The notes: a model not told the origin generated them from the sequence alone. A DNA stretch of 64,000 bases from Mucilaginibacter tolerans (GCF_030519375.1 NZ_JAUMKB010000002.1:1-64000), one strand, 5' to 3'; counted from the first letter of the stretch, positions 45,843 to 55,812 are shown. A program made the numbers and translations.

Positions 45843-48281
45843 ATGTGGTTCATTAAAAAAACAAGCTGCTTAATTATATTACTCTTTGGAGCTTTAACTG
45901 GCTATTGTCAGCCGGCAAAGGATAAGGCATCTGATTTTGTACTATTGGTTGTTAATGAGAAATCGCAACCTATTGATGGGGCTTCTGTCGGATTACTGAA
46001 AAACGATAAACTTGTTAAGACAACTATTACGGATTCGAAAGGCACTGCAAGGTTTGAAAACATTGCTGAAGGAAGTTACACGTTTTCTATAACTTATACA
46101 GGTTATAAAACCAACAGAACAGGGGTATATCAGCTTCCTTCTGACACCTTAAATACTGCGACAATAGCATTACAGCCTCTGAGTTCTACATTAAATGAGG
46201 TGAATATTACGGCACTCAAGCCGTTTATTGAGCAGAAAAAAGGTAAAATAGTGCTGAATATTAGCTCGTCGGTTACCAACGTTGGTGCAACTATACTTGA
46301 GGTGTTGGAGAAATCGCCCGGGGTTACAGTGGACAGAAACGGGGGTATTACTTTACAAGGGAAGACAGGGGTGCTTGTAACCATAGACGATAAACCGACT
46401 TACCTGTCTGGCGCCGACCTGAACAGTTTATTAAGCAGTATGAGTTCTACCCAGGTAGAGCAAATAGAATTAATAACAAACCGTTCAGCAAAGTATGATG
46501 CAAGTGGTAATGCGGGCGTAATAAATATTAAGACAAAAAAAAACAAATTGAAGGGATTTAATGGCTCTGTTACAACATCCATCGGGCAAGGGGTTTACCC
46601 TAAAAATAATGAGAACCTCGCGCTAAATTATCGTAGCGGTAAAATCAATACTTTTATTACTTATAACCGCAATTGGGTTAAATACCTTCTGGACCTTTAT
46701 GCTTTGCGAAAATACTATGATGATCAGGGCGCACTGACTGCAATGTTACAGCAGCCTTCTTATTTTAAAGGCACATTTCTAAATAATACGCTGAAAACCG
46801 GACTTGATTATGAAGTCAGTTCTAAAACAACAGTGGGATTAGTATTAGGCGGCACCTTTATTCAACGCGACGGTGCCAACAAATCTACTGCCACATGGTT
46901 AAATCCTGCAGGCGCCGCAGACTCGACGATAGCCACTGTTAACCAAAATAATAGCCGGTTCAAAAATGGTTCTATAAATTTGAATGGCAAGCATGTCCTA
47001 TCCGCATCGCAGGACATCGGGACAAATTTTGACTGGCTGCATTATTCGATTCAAACTGATGAAGATTTTAATAATCAATTGCAAACGCCAAATGGGTATA
47101 ATGAGCAATCAAGGGGTAATATACCAACTACCATAAATATTGTCTCGGGCAAAGCCGACTATACGTTAAAGTGCCGTGAAAATACATCCTATCAGGCTGG
47201 GTTAAAATCGTCACACAGCAGTACAGATAATATAGCATCCTATCAGAATTTCGATGGATCGAATTGGATCGAGGATAATACCAAAAACAATCATTTCAAA
47301 TACAATGAAAACATCAACGCTGTATATGTTAATATCGATCAAAAATATGAGCATTTAACCTTAGAGGCAGGCCTACGATACGAACACACTACCTATCATG
47401 CTCACCAATTAGGTAATGCTATTCAGAAAGATTCGGCTTTTTCGCGTAACTATGGTGGGCTTTTCCCAAGTGGGAGTGTCAGCTATCAGGCAGATTCATC
47501 AAATAGTTTTACCCTTACCGCCGGCCGACGTATAGACCGGCCTGTTTTTCAAACACTAAACCCTTTCTATTTCATTATTAATAAATACACCTATCAAACA
47601 GGTAATCCATATCTTTTACCACAATATAGCTGGAATCTGCAGCTTAGTCATCAATATAGAAGTTTGCTTACAACAAGCGTATCGTACAGTATTATAAATA
47701 ACTATTTTTCGCAACTGTTCCTGGCGGATACCGCAAGAGGGATACTTTTATATTCACAGGGAAATGTTGGTCACACAAGCAATATTGGTCTCTCCGCGTC
47801 TGTTGTTACATCGTTGTTTAGATGGTGGTCACTTACCGCGCAAGCTGTTTACAACCATAAACAGCTTGCCGGATTCAATGGCAATAATTATACAACCAAA
47901 ATCAACCAGCTTAATATAAGCTCAACAAGCCAGTTTATTATAGCCAGAGCGTATACCGCCGAAATTTCCGGCTTTTACACTACAAAAGCTCGCAACGATA
48001 TACAGGAGCTATTATATCCCACTGGTCAGCTGTCGCTTGGCTTTTCAAAATCTATCCTAAAAAAGAAAGGAACTTTAAAGTTCAGTGCGCGTGATATTTT
48101 TTACACAAATGCTATGGAGGGTTTAACTCAGTTTCCAAACGCAACAGAATATTTTAAGGAAAAAAGAGATTCAAGGGTTTTCACAGTTGCTTTTACTTAT
48201 CGTTTCGGAAAAACCTATAAAGTCAACACCCATTCTGAAGGAAGCGCTACAGAGGAAAGTGATAGAGTAGGTAATGGCTGA
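45843..48281 (+). CDS. Outer-membrane beta-barrel protein with regulatory-like and plug domains (TonB-receptor-like)
   Basis: 812 residues. A signal peptide (about 1-23, ending GYCQ) is followed by a carboxypeptidase-regulatory-like Ig fold (about 30-112), then a plug-like domain (about 115-225, with LEVLEKSPGV and VTIDDKPTYLSG), then a long beta-barrel (about 235-800). This is the 'outer membrane beta-barrel family' common in Bacteroidota and related to TonB receptors. No SusD-like partner is present, and I see no certain TonB box. It sits inside the permease array, 64 bases after P8 and before module C, so it probably belongs to the P6-P8 unit and may pass a substrate across the outer membrane. 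Confidence 0.87.
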   Translation: MWFIKKTSCLIILLFGALTGYCQPAKDKASDFVLLVVNEKSQPIDGASVGLLKNDKLVKTTITDSKGTARFENIAEGSYTFSITYTGYKTNRTGVYQLPSDTLNTATIALQPLSSTLNEVNITALKPFIEQKKGKIVLNISSSVTNVGATILEVLEKSPGVTVDRNGGITLQGKTGVLVTIDDKPTYLSGADLNSLLSSMSSTQVEQIELITNRSAKYDASGNAGVINIKTKKNKLKGFNGSVTTSIGQGVYPKNNENLALNYRSGKINTFITYNRNWVKYLLDLYALRKYYDDQGALTAMLQQPSYFKGTFLNNTLKTGLDYEVSSKTTVGLVLGGTFIQRDGANKSTATWLNPAGAADSTIATVNQNNSRFKNGSINLNGKHVLSASQDIGTNFDWLHYSIQTDEDFNNQLQTPNGYNEQSRGNIPTTINIVSGKADYTLKCRENTSYQAGLKSSHSSTDNIASYQNFDGSNWIEDNTKNNHFKYNENINAVYVNIDQKYEHLTLEAGLRYEHTTYHAHQLGNAIQKDSAFSRNYGGLFPSGSVSYQADSSNSFTLTAGRRIDRPVFQTLNPFYFIINKYTYQTGNPYLLPQYSWNLQLSHQYRSLLTTSVSYSIINNYFSQLFLADTARGILLYSQGNVGHTSNIGLSASVVTSLFRWWSLTAQAVYNHKQLAGFNGNNYTTKINQLNISSTSQFIIARAYTAEISGFYTTKARNDIQELLYPTGQLSLGFSKSILKKKGTLKFSARDIFYTNAMEGLTQFPNATEYFKEKRDSRVFTVAFTYRFGKTYKVNTHSEGSATEESDRVGNG

Positions 48282-48312
48282 TGTGATTTTGCCTCTCGTT
48301 TATAAAAAAGAC

Positions 48313-48422
48313 TGTATCGTTTCCGAACACACTGTGTTACATATACGAACACGTTCGTAAACTTTTATATTACACAACGTGTTAATAATCAGTTTGTTTT
48401 GGTTTTGGTACATTGTTTACAT
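48313..48422 (+). promoter_or_regulatory. Shared upstream element plus sigma54-like promoter, module C (before P9)
   Basis: TGTATCGTTTCCGAACA starts at 48313. The centre GAACAC-ACT-GTGTTA is an inverted repeat, and CGAACA follows at 48346. The -24-like TGGTACA is at 48406-48412, with TTACA at 48416-48420 in the expected -12 position. CCG to GG is 84 bp. The P9 ATG is 44 bases beyond the GG. Confidence 0.72.
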
Positions 48423-48451
48423 GGTTTCTGATGATATAAACAATTCTATTT

Positions 48452-50875
48452 ATGCTGAAAAGTTACTTTAAAATCGCCTGGCGCAATATAGTTCGTCACA
48501 AAGGATATGCTGCCATTAATATTTCGGGACTTACTGTTGGAATTGCGGCTTGTCTGCTCATTTTCGTTGTTGTTCAATATGAATTGAGTTTCGATACTTT
48601 CAGGCCCAATTTTAAAAATATTTACCACGTGGTGACCCGTGAAAAGCATAACGACGGAATTACTTATAATCCAGGTTTGCCTGTACCATCGACCGATGCG
48701 CTTCGTCTTGATTTTCCACAGGCAAAAATTGCCGCCATCAATACCAGTTATGGCAGTCAGATAACTGTGCCTTTAAGCAGTTCAGGTAACCAGGCTTCGG
48801 ATAAAAAGTTCACAGAAAATGTGGGCGTTATGTTTCTGGAGCCCCAGTTCTTCGATATTTTTCAGGCTGATTGGCTGGCTGGCGGCCCGTCGGTGTTGGC
48901 TCAACCCAATATGGCGGTCATTGATAAAAGCAGTGCCACGAAATATTTCGGCGACTGGAAAAATGCCATGGGCAGATCGCTCAAAATGGATAATGTATTA
49001 AACTTGAAAGTCGCCGGGGTAATAGATGATGCTAAATCTAACAGCGATTTTCCTTTAAAAGTGCTGATCTCATTTATTACCTGGAAACAGCACCCTAAAG
49101 ATTATAATTATAACTACGACTGGCGATCTGTAAGCAGCAATCACCAGGTGTTTATGAGCGTGCCTGAAAATGAGTCCATTGCGAAAATAAATGCGCAGTT
49201 GAAGGACTTTAATCATAGGCATTCCGGAAGCAAAGATGTTGTCCACAAGACCCAATTCCTGCAACCTTTGTCTGAAATGCATTTTGATGCCCGCTTTGGT
49301 AATGTGCTTGGCGACCACATGACAAAAAAGTCAACATTGGCTACCTTATCATTTATTGCGGTCTTGATCATTGTTATGGCTTCTATCAATTTTATCAATC
49401 TATCAACGGCGCAATCCGTTGGCAGGTCAAAAGAGGTTGGTATACGGAAAGTATTAGGCAGCAGCCGCAGACAACTGATTGGGCAGGTGATAGGAGAAAC
49501 AGCCATATTGGTGATTATTGCTGTATCATTATCCGTCCTCATCGCCAAATTACTGCTGCCTTACCTCAAAAATATTGCAAACGTTCCGGATTCGATCAGT
49601 CTATTATCCCCGGGGAGTATTTTATTCCTGTTAACAACCACAATTATCGTTATTCTTTTATCAGGTATCTATCCCGCTGTGGTTGTATCCGGATTTAAGC
49701 CCGTATTAGCTTTAAAGAACAAAATCACTGCTGCGTCGATTGGCGGTATTCCGCTTCGCAGGGTGTTGGTAGTAGCACAATTTGCAATTTCTCAATTACT
49801 AATCATCGGAACGATCATCGCTATTAAGCAAATGAATTTTGTGAATGAGGCCGATTTGGGTTTTAACAAAGAGGCCATATTGGTAATACCGGGATATACA
49901 GATAGCTTAAGCTTACGGAAAATTGATCCCTTTAAGCAGCAGTTATTACGAAACCCGGATGTACGCGAAGTGAGTTTCATATCCGACGTGCCGTCATCCG
50001 ATAACAACTGGGCAACCAATTTTTATTTTAACAATGTCCATAAAGATGACGGACTTACTACGTGGTTAAAATATGGCGATGCAGATTATTTCAAAACTTT
50101 CGGGCTTCACTTTATAGCAGGTAAAGGGTATGACCAAAGCGACACAGCGAGGCAGGTAGTAGTAAATGAAACCTTCCTGAGCAAAGTAGGGATTCGCAAC
50201 CCGGCAGATGCGATTGGAAAAACGGTGAGTTTAGGTGGAGGCAGATGGTTGCCAATTGCCGGTGTAGTAAAGGATTTTAAAACGAATTCATTACGGGAAA
50301 CTGTTAAGCCGATTGTTATCTCGCCAAGCAAATCCTCTGAACAAGAAGTTGCCATAAAAATTCAAACCCGAAACCTTACCAAAACGGTTTCTACCTTACA
50401 AAAACTATGGGAAAACACTTATCCAGAATATGCCTATAATGGATATTTTCTGGATGATAATATAGCTCAGTTTTACAAGCAGGAAAATCAGATGGCGCTG
50501 GTTTATAAATTATTTGCCGGTATAGCCATATTCATTTCTTGCCTGGGATTGTATGGACTGGTATCATTCATGGTGGTGCAAAGAACCAAGGAAGTAGGGG
50601 TGCGGAAAGTGTTAGGTGCCTCCGTAGTGAGCATCGTTTACCTGTTCTCAAAGGAATTTATACTGTTGATAATGCTGGCATTTGTCATTGCGGTACCTGT
50701 GGGTTGGTATATGATGTCGGGCTGGTTGCAAAACTTTGTTTATCGGATTCCGGTTAGCCCGGATGCATTTGTACTCGCATTGGTGGGTGCGATCGTTTTG
50801 GCTTGGTTTACAGTAGGATATAAGGCGATCAAGGCAGCGCACGTAACGCCAGTGAAGAGTCTACGTTCGGAATGA
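48452..50875 (+). CDS. FtsX/MacB-type ABC permease P9
   Basis: 807 residues. Coupling motifs are KEVGIRKVLG (327-336) and KEVGVRKVLG (713-722). It is closest to P11: both have a G-LP-P segment then LRLDFPQ near 75-90, an FG-W turn (KYFGDWKNAMG), TAQ before the first coupling motif, SIVYLFSKEF after the second, and a last helix ending TVGYKA. It is unique in ending VTPVKSLRSE. Helix 5 carries VVAQFAISQLLIIGT, the IAQF/ISQL type of the P6/P9/P11 subgroup. It is first in the unit behind module C. Confidence 0.92.
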   Translation: MLKSYFKIAWRNIVRHKGYAAINISGLTVGIAACLLIFVVVQYELSFDTFRPNFKNIYHVVTREKHNDGITYNPGLPVPSTDALRLDFPQAKIAAINTSYGSQITVPLSSSGNQASDKKFTENVGVMFLEPQFFDIFQADWLAGGPSVLAQPNMAVIDKSSATKYFGDWKNAMGRSLKMDNVLNLKVAGVIDDAKSNSDFPLKVLISFITWKQHPKDYNYNYDWRSVSSNHQVFMSVPENESIAKINAQLKDFNHRHSGSKDVVHKTQFLQPLSEMHFDARFGNVLGDHMTKKSTLATLSFIAVLIIVMASINFINLSTAQSVGRSKEVGIRKVLGSSRRQLIGQVIGETAILVIIAVSLSVLIAKLLLPYLKNIANVPDSISLLSPGSILFLLTTTIIVILLSGIYPAVVVSGFKPVLALKNKITAASIGGIPLRRVLVVAQFAISQLLIIGTIIAIKQMNFVNEADLGFNKEAILVIPGYTDSLSLRKIDPFKQQLLRNPDVREVSFISDVPSSDNNWATNFYFNNVHKDDGLTTWLKYGDADYFKTFGLHFIAGKGYDQSDTARQVVVNETFLSKVGIRNPADAIGKTVSLGGGRWLPIAGVVKDFKTNSLRETVKPIVISPSKSSEQEVAIKIQTRNLTKTVSTLQKLWENTYPEYAYNGYFLDDNIAQFYKQENQMALVYKLFAGIAIFISCLGLYGLVSFMVVQRTKEVGVRKVLGASVVSIVYLFSKEFILLIMLAFVIAVPVGWYMMSGWLQNFVYRIPVSPDAFVLALVGAIVLAWFTVGYKAIKAAHVTPVKSLRSE

Positions 50876-50880
50876 GTTTT

Positions 50881-50916
50881 TAGTCATTAGAATTTAGGGT
50901 TTAGATTTTGGAATTT
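50881..50916 (+). repeat. TTTAG-rich spacer repeat (P9-P10 gap)
   Basis: TAGTCATTAGAATTTAGGG followed by TTTAGATTTTGGAATTT occupies nearly all of the 48-base gap. Confidence 0.5.
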
Positions 50917-50923
50917 GAACATT

Positions 50924-53290
50924 ATGATAAGGAACTATATTAAAACCACCTTGCGCAGCCTGCTGAAGAACAGGTCGTACAGTTTTTTAAATATTGCCGG
51001 GCTGGCTATTGGAATAGCTTGTGCTTCGCTGATATTTTTGTGGGTAGAGGATGAGCTCACCTTCAATCACAATTTTGCTAAACGCAATGTCTTGTATAAA
51101 GTCTATGAAAATCAGACTTACGAAGGTAAGACCAGTACGTTCTTTGCCACGCCCGGACCTATGGCAAAAGCCATGAAAGGTGAAATTCCAGGCATTAAGA
51201 ATACTGCAAGGATGACCGGCGACGGCAACAATGCGTTATTTTCTTTGGGTGATAAGATCATTACCGAAACCGGAAACTACGCTGATCCGGAGATATTCTC
51301 TATGCTGCAGCTACCTTTTGTAGAGGGATCCGCTGATAATGCTTTTAAGCAATTGCATTCGGTGGTGATCAACGAGACCATGGCTCGAAAGTTTTTTGGC
51401 GATACTGATCCTATCGGTAAAGCTTTAAAAGTTAACAACGAGCAGGACTATATAGTAACCGGGGTATTTAAGGATCTGCCCAAAAACTCCACTTACCAGT
51501 TTCAATGGCTGGCCCCATTGGAAAATATAGATCACAAGCAACCCTGGATGACTATTTGGGGTGCTAACTGGGTGCGTACGCTGGTTGAATTAGAGCCTAA
51601 CGCAAATGTCGCTGCAATTAATAATCAACTAAACCACTATATCGCATCTAAGACAAAGTCAGATAACACTACAGTTTGCTTCCTATTTGCCATGAATGAT
51701 TGGAACCTGCATAACAGTTTTACTGATGGAAAAATGAGTGGCGGCCGAATTCAATATGTAAAGTTGTTCTCTTTCATTGCCTGGATTATTCTATTGATCG
51801 CCTGTATCAATTTTATGAACCTGTCAACTGCCCGTTCCGAACAACGTGCAAAAGAAGTAGGGGTGCGTAAGGTAATGGGAGCTGGCAAGGGCAAACTGAT
51901 CGGCCAGTTTATTGGCGAAGCGGTCATCATGTCGTTCATCGCCGTAATACTGGCAATAGGTATGATTTATGCAGCTATGCCGTCATTTAATACGCTTGTG
52001 CAGAAGGAATTATCAGTAAATATACTGGAGCCTTTACACCTGATCTATATTTTCCTCATTGGAGCGGTTACAGGTTTATTGGCCGGTAGTTATCCTGCAT
52101 TTTATTTGTCGTCGTTTAACCCTATTACCGTTCTGAAGAATATCCGGATAAAGTCAAGTGCAGGCTCTGGATTTATTCGTCAAAGCCTGGTGGTGATCCA
52201 ATTCTCTATTTCAATTATACTGATCATCAGTACCATTATTATTTACCAGCAAATACAGCATGTTAAGAACCGTAACCTGGGATATAATAAGGATAATATG
52301 GTTTACATCTATTTGCAAGGTAATCAGTCTGATCATTTCTCAGGCGTTTACAATGATCTGAAACAATCGGGTGTAGTCGAAGATGCTGCGCTGAGCGATA
52401 ATATATCACTGGAAGTTGGCAGCAATACAGATAACTACACATGGGAGGGTAAAGATGCTTCTAAAAACCCTTTGATATCGTGGCAAAATGTGAGTTCACA
52501 GTTTATCTCAACTATGGGCATGAAGCTAGTGGCAGGTCATGATTTCAATACCAACTCTGCAACTGATAGCCTGAATGTAATCATTAATGAAACCTTCGCT
52601 AAACAAATGGGCAAAGAGGGGCGGATAGGTGGAATTATCCGTGATGGCGGGAAAAAACCATTCCAAATCATAGGTATATTAAAAGATTACTTATACAACG
52701 ATCCATATGGTTCAACAGCACCTTTGTTATTGTACAATCATCCTTCCGGTACTGCTGTGTTAAGCATTCGCTTTAAAACAGGCATTAATATTCAGGATGC
52801 CTTAACCAAAGCAGGGAATATCGTGAAAAGAGATTATCCTGGATATTCTTTCGAATACAAATTCATTGATGATGACTTTAACCAATTATTTAAGACAGAA
52901 ACACTAACAGGTACATTAGCAGGTGTTTTTGCTGCATTGGCCATTTTTATTTCTTGTCTTGGGCTATTTGGTTTAGCAGCATACACAGCCGAACGCCGGA
53001 TCAAGGAAATTGGCATACGCAAAGTACTTGGTGCTTCAGTATCGGTGCTCGCCGGTCTGTTATCAAAAGACTTTTTACAGTTGGTCAGTATCGCTTGCGT
53101 TATTGCATTCCCGGTAGCATTCTGGGCATTGCATAAATGGCTGGAAAGCTATCAATACCGGGTTGATATTAACTGGTGGGTATTTGTCCTGGCAGGAGTT
53201 TTAGCCATGCTGATCGCCCTGGCTACAGTAAGTTTTCAGGCTATTAAGGCGGCGCTGATGAACCCGGTGAAAAGTTTGCGTTCGGAGTGA
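50924..53290 (+). CDS. FtsX/MacB-type ABC permease P10
   Basis: 788 residues from ATG 50924 (MIRNYIKTTL); a TTG nine bases upstream is in frame but lies in the spacer repeat. Coupling motifs are KEVGVRKVMG (310-319) and KEIGIRKVLG (694-703). It is the sister of P1, 27 kb away: both share WVEDE after helix 1, MNDW-L near 257-262, DGKM-GG-RI before helix 2, IIYQQIQHVKNR after helix 5 and AAYTAERR before the second coupling motif. The intervening permeases are less alike, so P1/P10 arose by a duplication later broken up or moved. Confidence 0.92.
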   Translation: MIRNYIKTTLRSLLKNRSYSFLNIAGLAIGIACASLIFLWVEDELTFNHNFAKRNVLYKVYENQTYEGKTSTFFATPGPMAKAMKGEIPGIKNTARMTGDGNNALFSLGDKIITETGNYADPEIFSMLQLPFVEGSADNAFKQLHSVVINETMARKFFGDTDPIGKALKVNNEQDYIVTGVFKDLPKNSTYQFQWLAPLENIDHKQPWMTIWGANWVRTLVELEPNANVAAINNQLNHYIASKTKSDNTTVCFLFAMNDWNLHNSFTDGKMSGGRIQYVKLFSFIAWIILLIACINFMNLSTARSEQRAKEVGVRKVMGAGKGKLIGQFIGEAVIMSFIAVILAIGMIYAAMPSFNTLVQKELSVNILEPLHLIYIFLIGAVTGLLAGSYPAFYLSSFNPITVLKNIRIKSSAGSGFIRQSLVVIQFSISIILIISTIIIYQQIQHVKNRNLGYNKDNMVYIYLQGNQSDHFSGVYNDLKQSGVVEDAALSDNISLEVGSNTDNYTWEGKDASKNPLISWQNVSSQFISTMGMKLVAGHDFNTNSATDSLNVIINETFAKQMGKEGRIGGIIRDGGKKPFQIIGILKDYLYNDPYGSTAPLLLYNHPSGTAVLSIRFKTGINIQDALTKAGNIVKRDYPGYSFEYKFIDDDFNQLFKTETLTGTLAGVFAALAIFISCLGLFGLAAYTAERRIKEIGIRKVLGASVSVLAGLLSKDFLQLVSIACVIAFPVAFWALHKWLESYQYRVDINWWVFVLAGVLAMLIALATVSFQAIKAALMNPVKSLRSE

Positions 53291-53296
53291 AGGATT

Positions 53297-53338
53297 TGTC
53301 ATTAGTCATTAGAGTTTAGGATTTAGAGCTTAGCATTT
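53297..53338 (+). repeat. TTTAG-rich spacer repeat (P10-P11 gap)
   Basis: TGTCATTAGTCATTAG, then AGTTTAGGATTTAGA, then GCTTAGCATTT. It is nearly identical to the copy before P3. Confidence 0.5.
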
Positions 53339-53345
53339 AAATATT

Positions 53346-55772
53346 ATGATACGGAATTATTTCAAAACAGCGTGGCGTAACCTGATGCGTAACAAAAGCT
53401 ATGCAGCTATTAACATTATCGGGTTATCAATAGGTATTGCGGCCTGCACCCTTATTTTTCTGATTATACAGTTTGAGACAAGTTTTGATTCCTTTCATGC
53501 CAAAAAGGATAAGATATACCGTGTTATAACAGCATTCCATAATCCGGATGGTATAAACCTTTCAAGCGGTTTGCCGTTGCCTATCTCAGAAGGGTTGAGG
53601 CTTGATTTTCCTCAATTAAAGCAGGTTGCACAAGTGATGCAAAATGATGGGAGCCATTATTCAATCGGGAATGCGAGCAAAGGTGAGCAGGTTAAAAAGT
53701 TTAAGGAAGACTGGGCGTATTATATAGAACCACAATTCTTTCAAATTTTTGATTATGCCTGGCTGGCTGGCGACAAGAAAACCGCCTTGACGGAGCCCTA
53801 TACCGTTGTACTGAGCAGAGATGAAGCCGATAAATTTTTCGGGAACTGGCACGACGCCATAGGTAAGGTCATTAAATATGAAAACAAAACTGATCTGAAG
53901 GTAACCGGCATTATCGAAAACACACCACCTAATACAGATATCCCGATGAAGCTGATCGTCTCTTTTGCGACTTTACGTTCAAAGGGAAGCGACTATTATG
54001 GCAACCTGCACGATTGGGTAAGCACGTTTGGAGATAATAGCTGCTTTGTTATACTGCCCGATAATATGAGCCAGGCGCAATTTGATCAAAACCTGAAAGC
54101 ATTTGTGAAAAAGCATAAACCAGCTGATTATAACAAAGACGCGCTGCAACTACAGCCATTGAAGGAAATGCACTATAATACTGAAGTAAATGTGTACGGA
54201 GGACATCCTTTTAGTAAACAATTACTTAATGTAATTAGCCTGATCGGGCTGTTCCTTTTGCTTATAGCCTGCGTTAACTTCATCAATTTGGCTACAGCAC
54301 AAGCAGTAAACCGCTCAAAAGAAGTGGGTATCCGAAAGGTTTTGGGAAGTAACCGCAATCAATTGGCAATGCAGTTCATCACTGAAACATTGATCATTAC
54401 TTTATTTGCAGTTGTTCTTGCCATTGGGATTGCTGAATTGACATTGCCGATGCTTAACCATTTGTTGGAAATAGAATTAAGCAGAGCTTTCTTCACTGAT
54501 CCTGTATTCCTGGCATTTTTGGTTGCTACTATTGTCGGAGTAACGCTGTTATCAGGTTTTTATCCTGCTTTGGTATTATCCGGATTTAACCCGATAGAAG
54601 CTTTGAAGAATAGGATCAAGGCAGGGAAAGCAAGTGGTATCTCGCTTAGAAGGACATTGGTTGTAGTACAATTTATGATAGCGCAGTTCCTGGTGATAGG
54701 AACACTCGTGATCGTTTACCAGATGGACTATTTCAGGAATAAATCGTTAGGGTTCGATAAAGATGCAATTTTGACAGTCCCGTTTCCCGGCGACAGTGTT
54801 AGCAAGACTAAAATCAATACCCTGCGGGATCAACTTATGCAACAACCGGGTATAAAAGATGTGAGCTTTAGCTTTGCGAGTCCGTCCGATAATAATGGCT
54901 GGAGTTCTGATTTTAAATTCAATAATTCAGCAAAGCAAACCAATTTTGGAGCTAGTCTGAAATGGGCTGATGCGGAATATTTTAAATTATATAATATTCA
55001 ATTTGTTGCCGGGCAGCCATATGAGAAAAGCGACACTATACATGGGTTTGTCGTTAACGAAACACTAATACACAAATTAGGGATCAGTGATCCTAAGAAT
55101 GCAATCGGTAAGTACATTAAACTATGGGATGACAAGAAGAAATATGCGCCCATTGTTGGAGTGGTTAAGGATTTCAATGTTGGGTCGCTGAAAAATGCTA
55201 TTCCGCCTGTTTTAATGAGCAGTTGGAAAGACGTTTATCAAAAATTGAACATCAAGATTGAACCGAAGAATGTAAATCAAACGCTCGTTTCGATTGAAAA
55301 ACTGTGGAACAATACCTACCCGGACGGCTTATATGAATTCCAGTTTCTGGACGAAAAAATTGCCAACTTTTATAAGCGCGAGGATCAGCAGTCTCAATTG
55401 GCAAAAATATTTGCAGGGCTCGCGATATTCATTTCGTGTCTTGGTTTATATGGCCTGATTTCGTTTATGACGTTACAACGTACTAAAGAAGTTGGAATAC
55501 GTAAAACCCTGGGAGCGTCAGTAGTGAATATAGTTTATCTGTTCTCAAAAGAATTTACAGTACTTATCCTCATCGCTTTTGTTATTTCATCATTCATAGG
55601 CTACTATGTTATGCATAAGTGGCTGCAGGATTTTACTTACCGTATTCCTATAAGCCCGGATATATTCATATTGGCCATCATTGCTTCTATAGCCATTGCC
55701 TGGGCCACAGTAGGGTATAAGGCTGTTAAAGCGGCGTTGGCCAATCCTGTAAAAAGTTTGAGGAGTGAGTGA
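53346..55772 (+). CDS. FtsX/MacB-type ABC permease P11
   Basis: 808 residues. Coupling motifs are KEVGIRKVLG (325-334) and KEVGIRKTLG (714-723); the Val-to-Thr change in the second is unique in the array. It pairs with P9 by its GLPLPISEGLRLDFPQ segment, FFGNWHDAIGK turn, TAQ tripeptide and NIVYLFSKEF. The final cytoplasmic tail NPVKSLRSE is standard. It is last of the P9-P11 unit, with a weak terminator-like hairpin 40 bases after its stop. Confidence 0.92.
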   Translation: MIRNYFKTAWRNLMRNKSYAAINIIGLSIGIAACTLIFLIIQFETSFDSFHAKKDKIYRVITAFHNPDGINLSSGLPLPISEGLRLDFPQLKQVAQVMQNDGSHYSIGNASKGEQVKKFKEDWAYYIEPQFFQIFDYAWLAGDKKTALTEPYTVVLSRDEADKFFGNWHDAIGKVIKYENKTDLKVTGIIENTPPNTDIPMKLIVSFATLRSKGSDYYGNLHDWVSTFGDNSCFVILPDNMSQAQFDQNLKAFVKKHKPADYNKDALQLQPLKEMHYNTEVNVYGGHPFSKQLLNVISLIGLFLLLIACVNFINLATAQAVNRSKEVGIRKVLGSNRNQLAMQFITETLIITLFAVVLAIGIAELTLPMLNHLLEIELSRAFFTDPVFLAFLVATIVGVTLLSGFYPALVLSGFNPIEALKNRIKAGKASGISLRRTLVVVQFMIAQFLVIGTLVIVYQMDYFRNKSLGFDKDAILTVPFPGDSVSKTKINTLRDQLMQQPGIKDVSFSFASPSDNNGWSSDFKFNNSAKQTNFGASLKWADAEYFKLYNIQFVAGQPYEKSDTIHGFVVNETLIHKLGISDPKNAIGKYIKLWDDKKKYAPIVGVVKDFNVGSLKNAIPPVLMSSWKDVYQKLNIKIEPKNVNQTLVSIEKLWNNTYPDGLYEFQFLDEKIANFYKREDQQSQLAKIFAGLAIFISCLGLYGLISFMTLQRTKEVGIRKTLGASVVNIVYLFSKEFTVLILIAFVISSFIGYYVMHKWLQDFTYRIPISPDIFILAIIASIAIAWATVGYKAVKAALANPVKSLRSE

Positions 55773-55812
55773 TCGGTTATCCGTTAAACCAGTTATTAAA
55801 AGAGAATAAGAG

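Noticed and set aside
23373..55772. Searching the permease series for pseudogenes
   Set aside because: All eleven keep both coupling motifs, eight helices and the C-terminal NPV/TPV-SLRSE-type tail; none is truncated or frameshifted.
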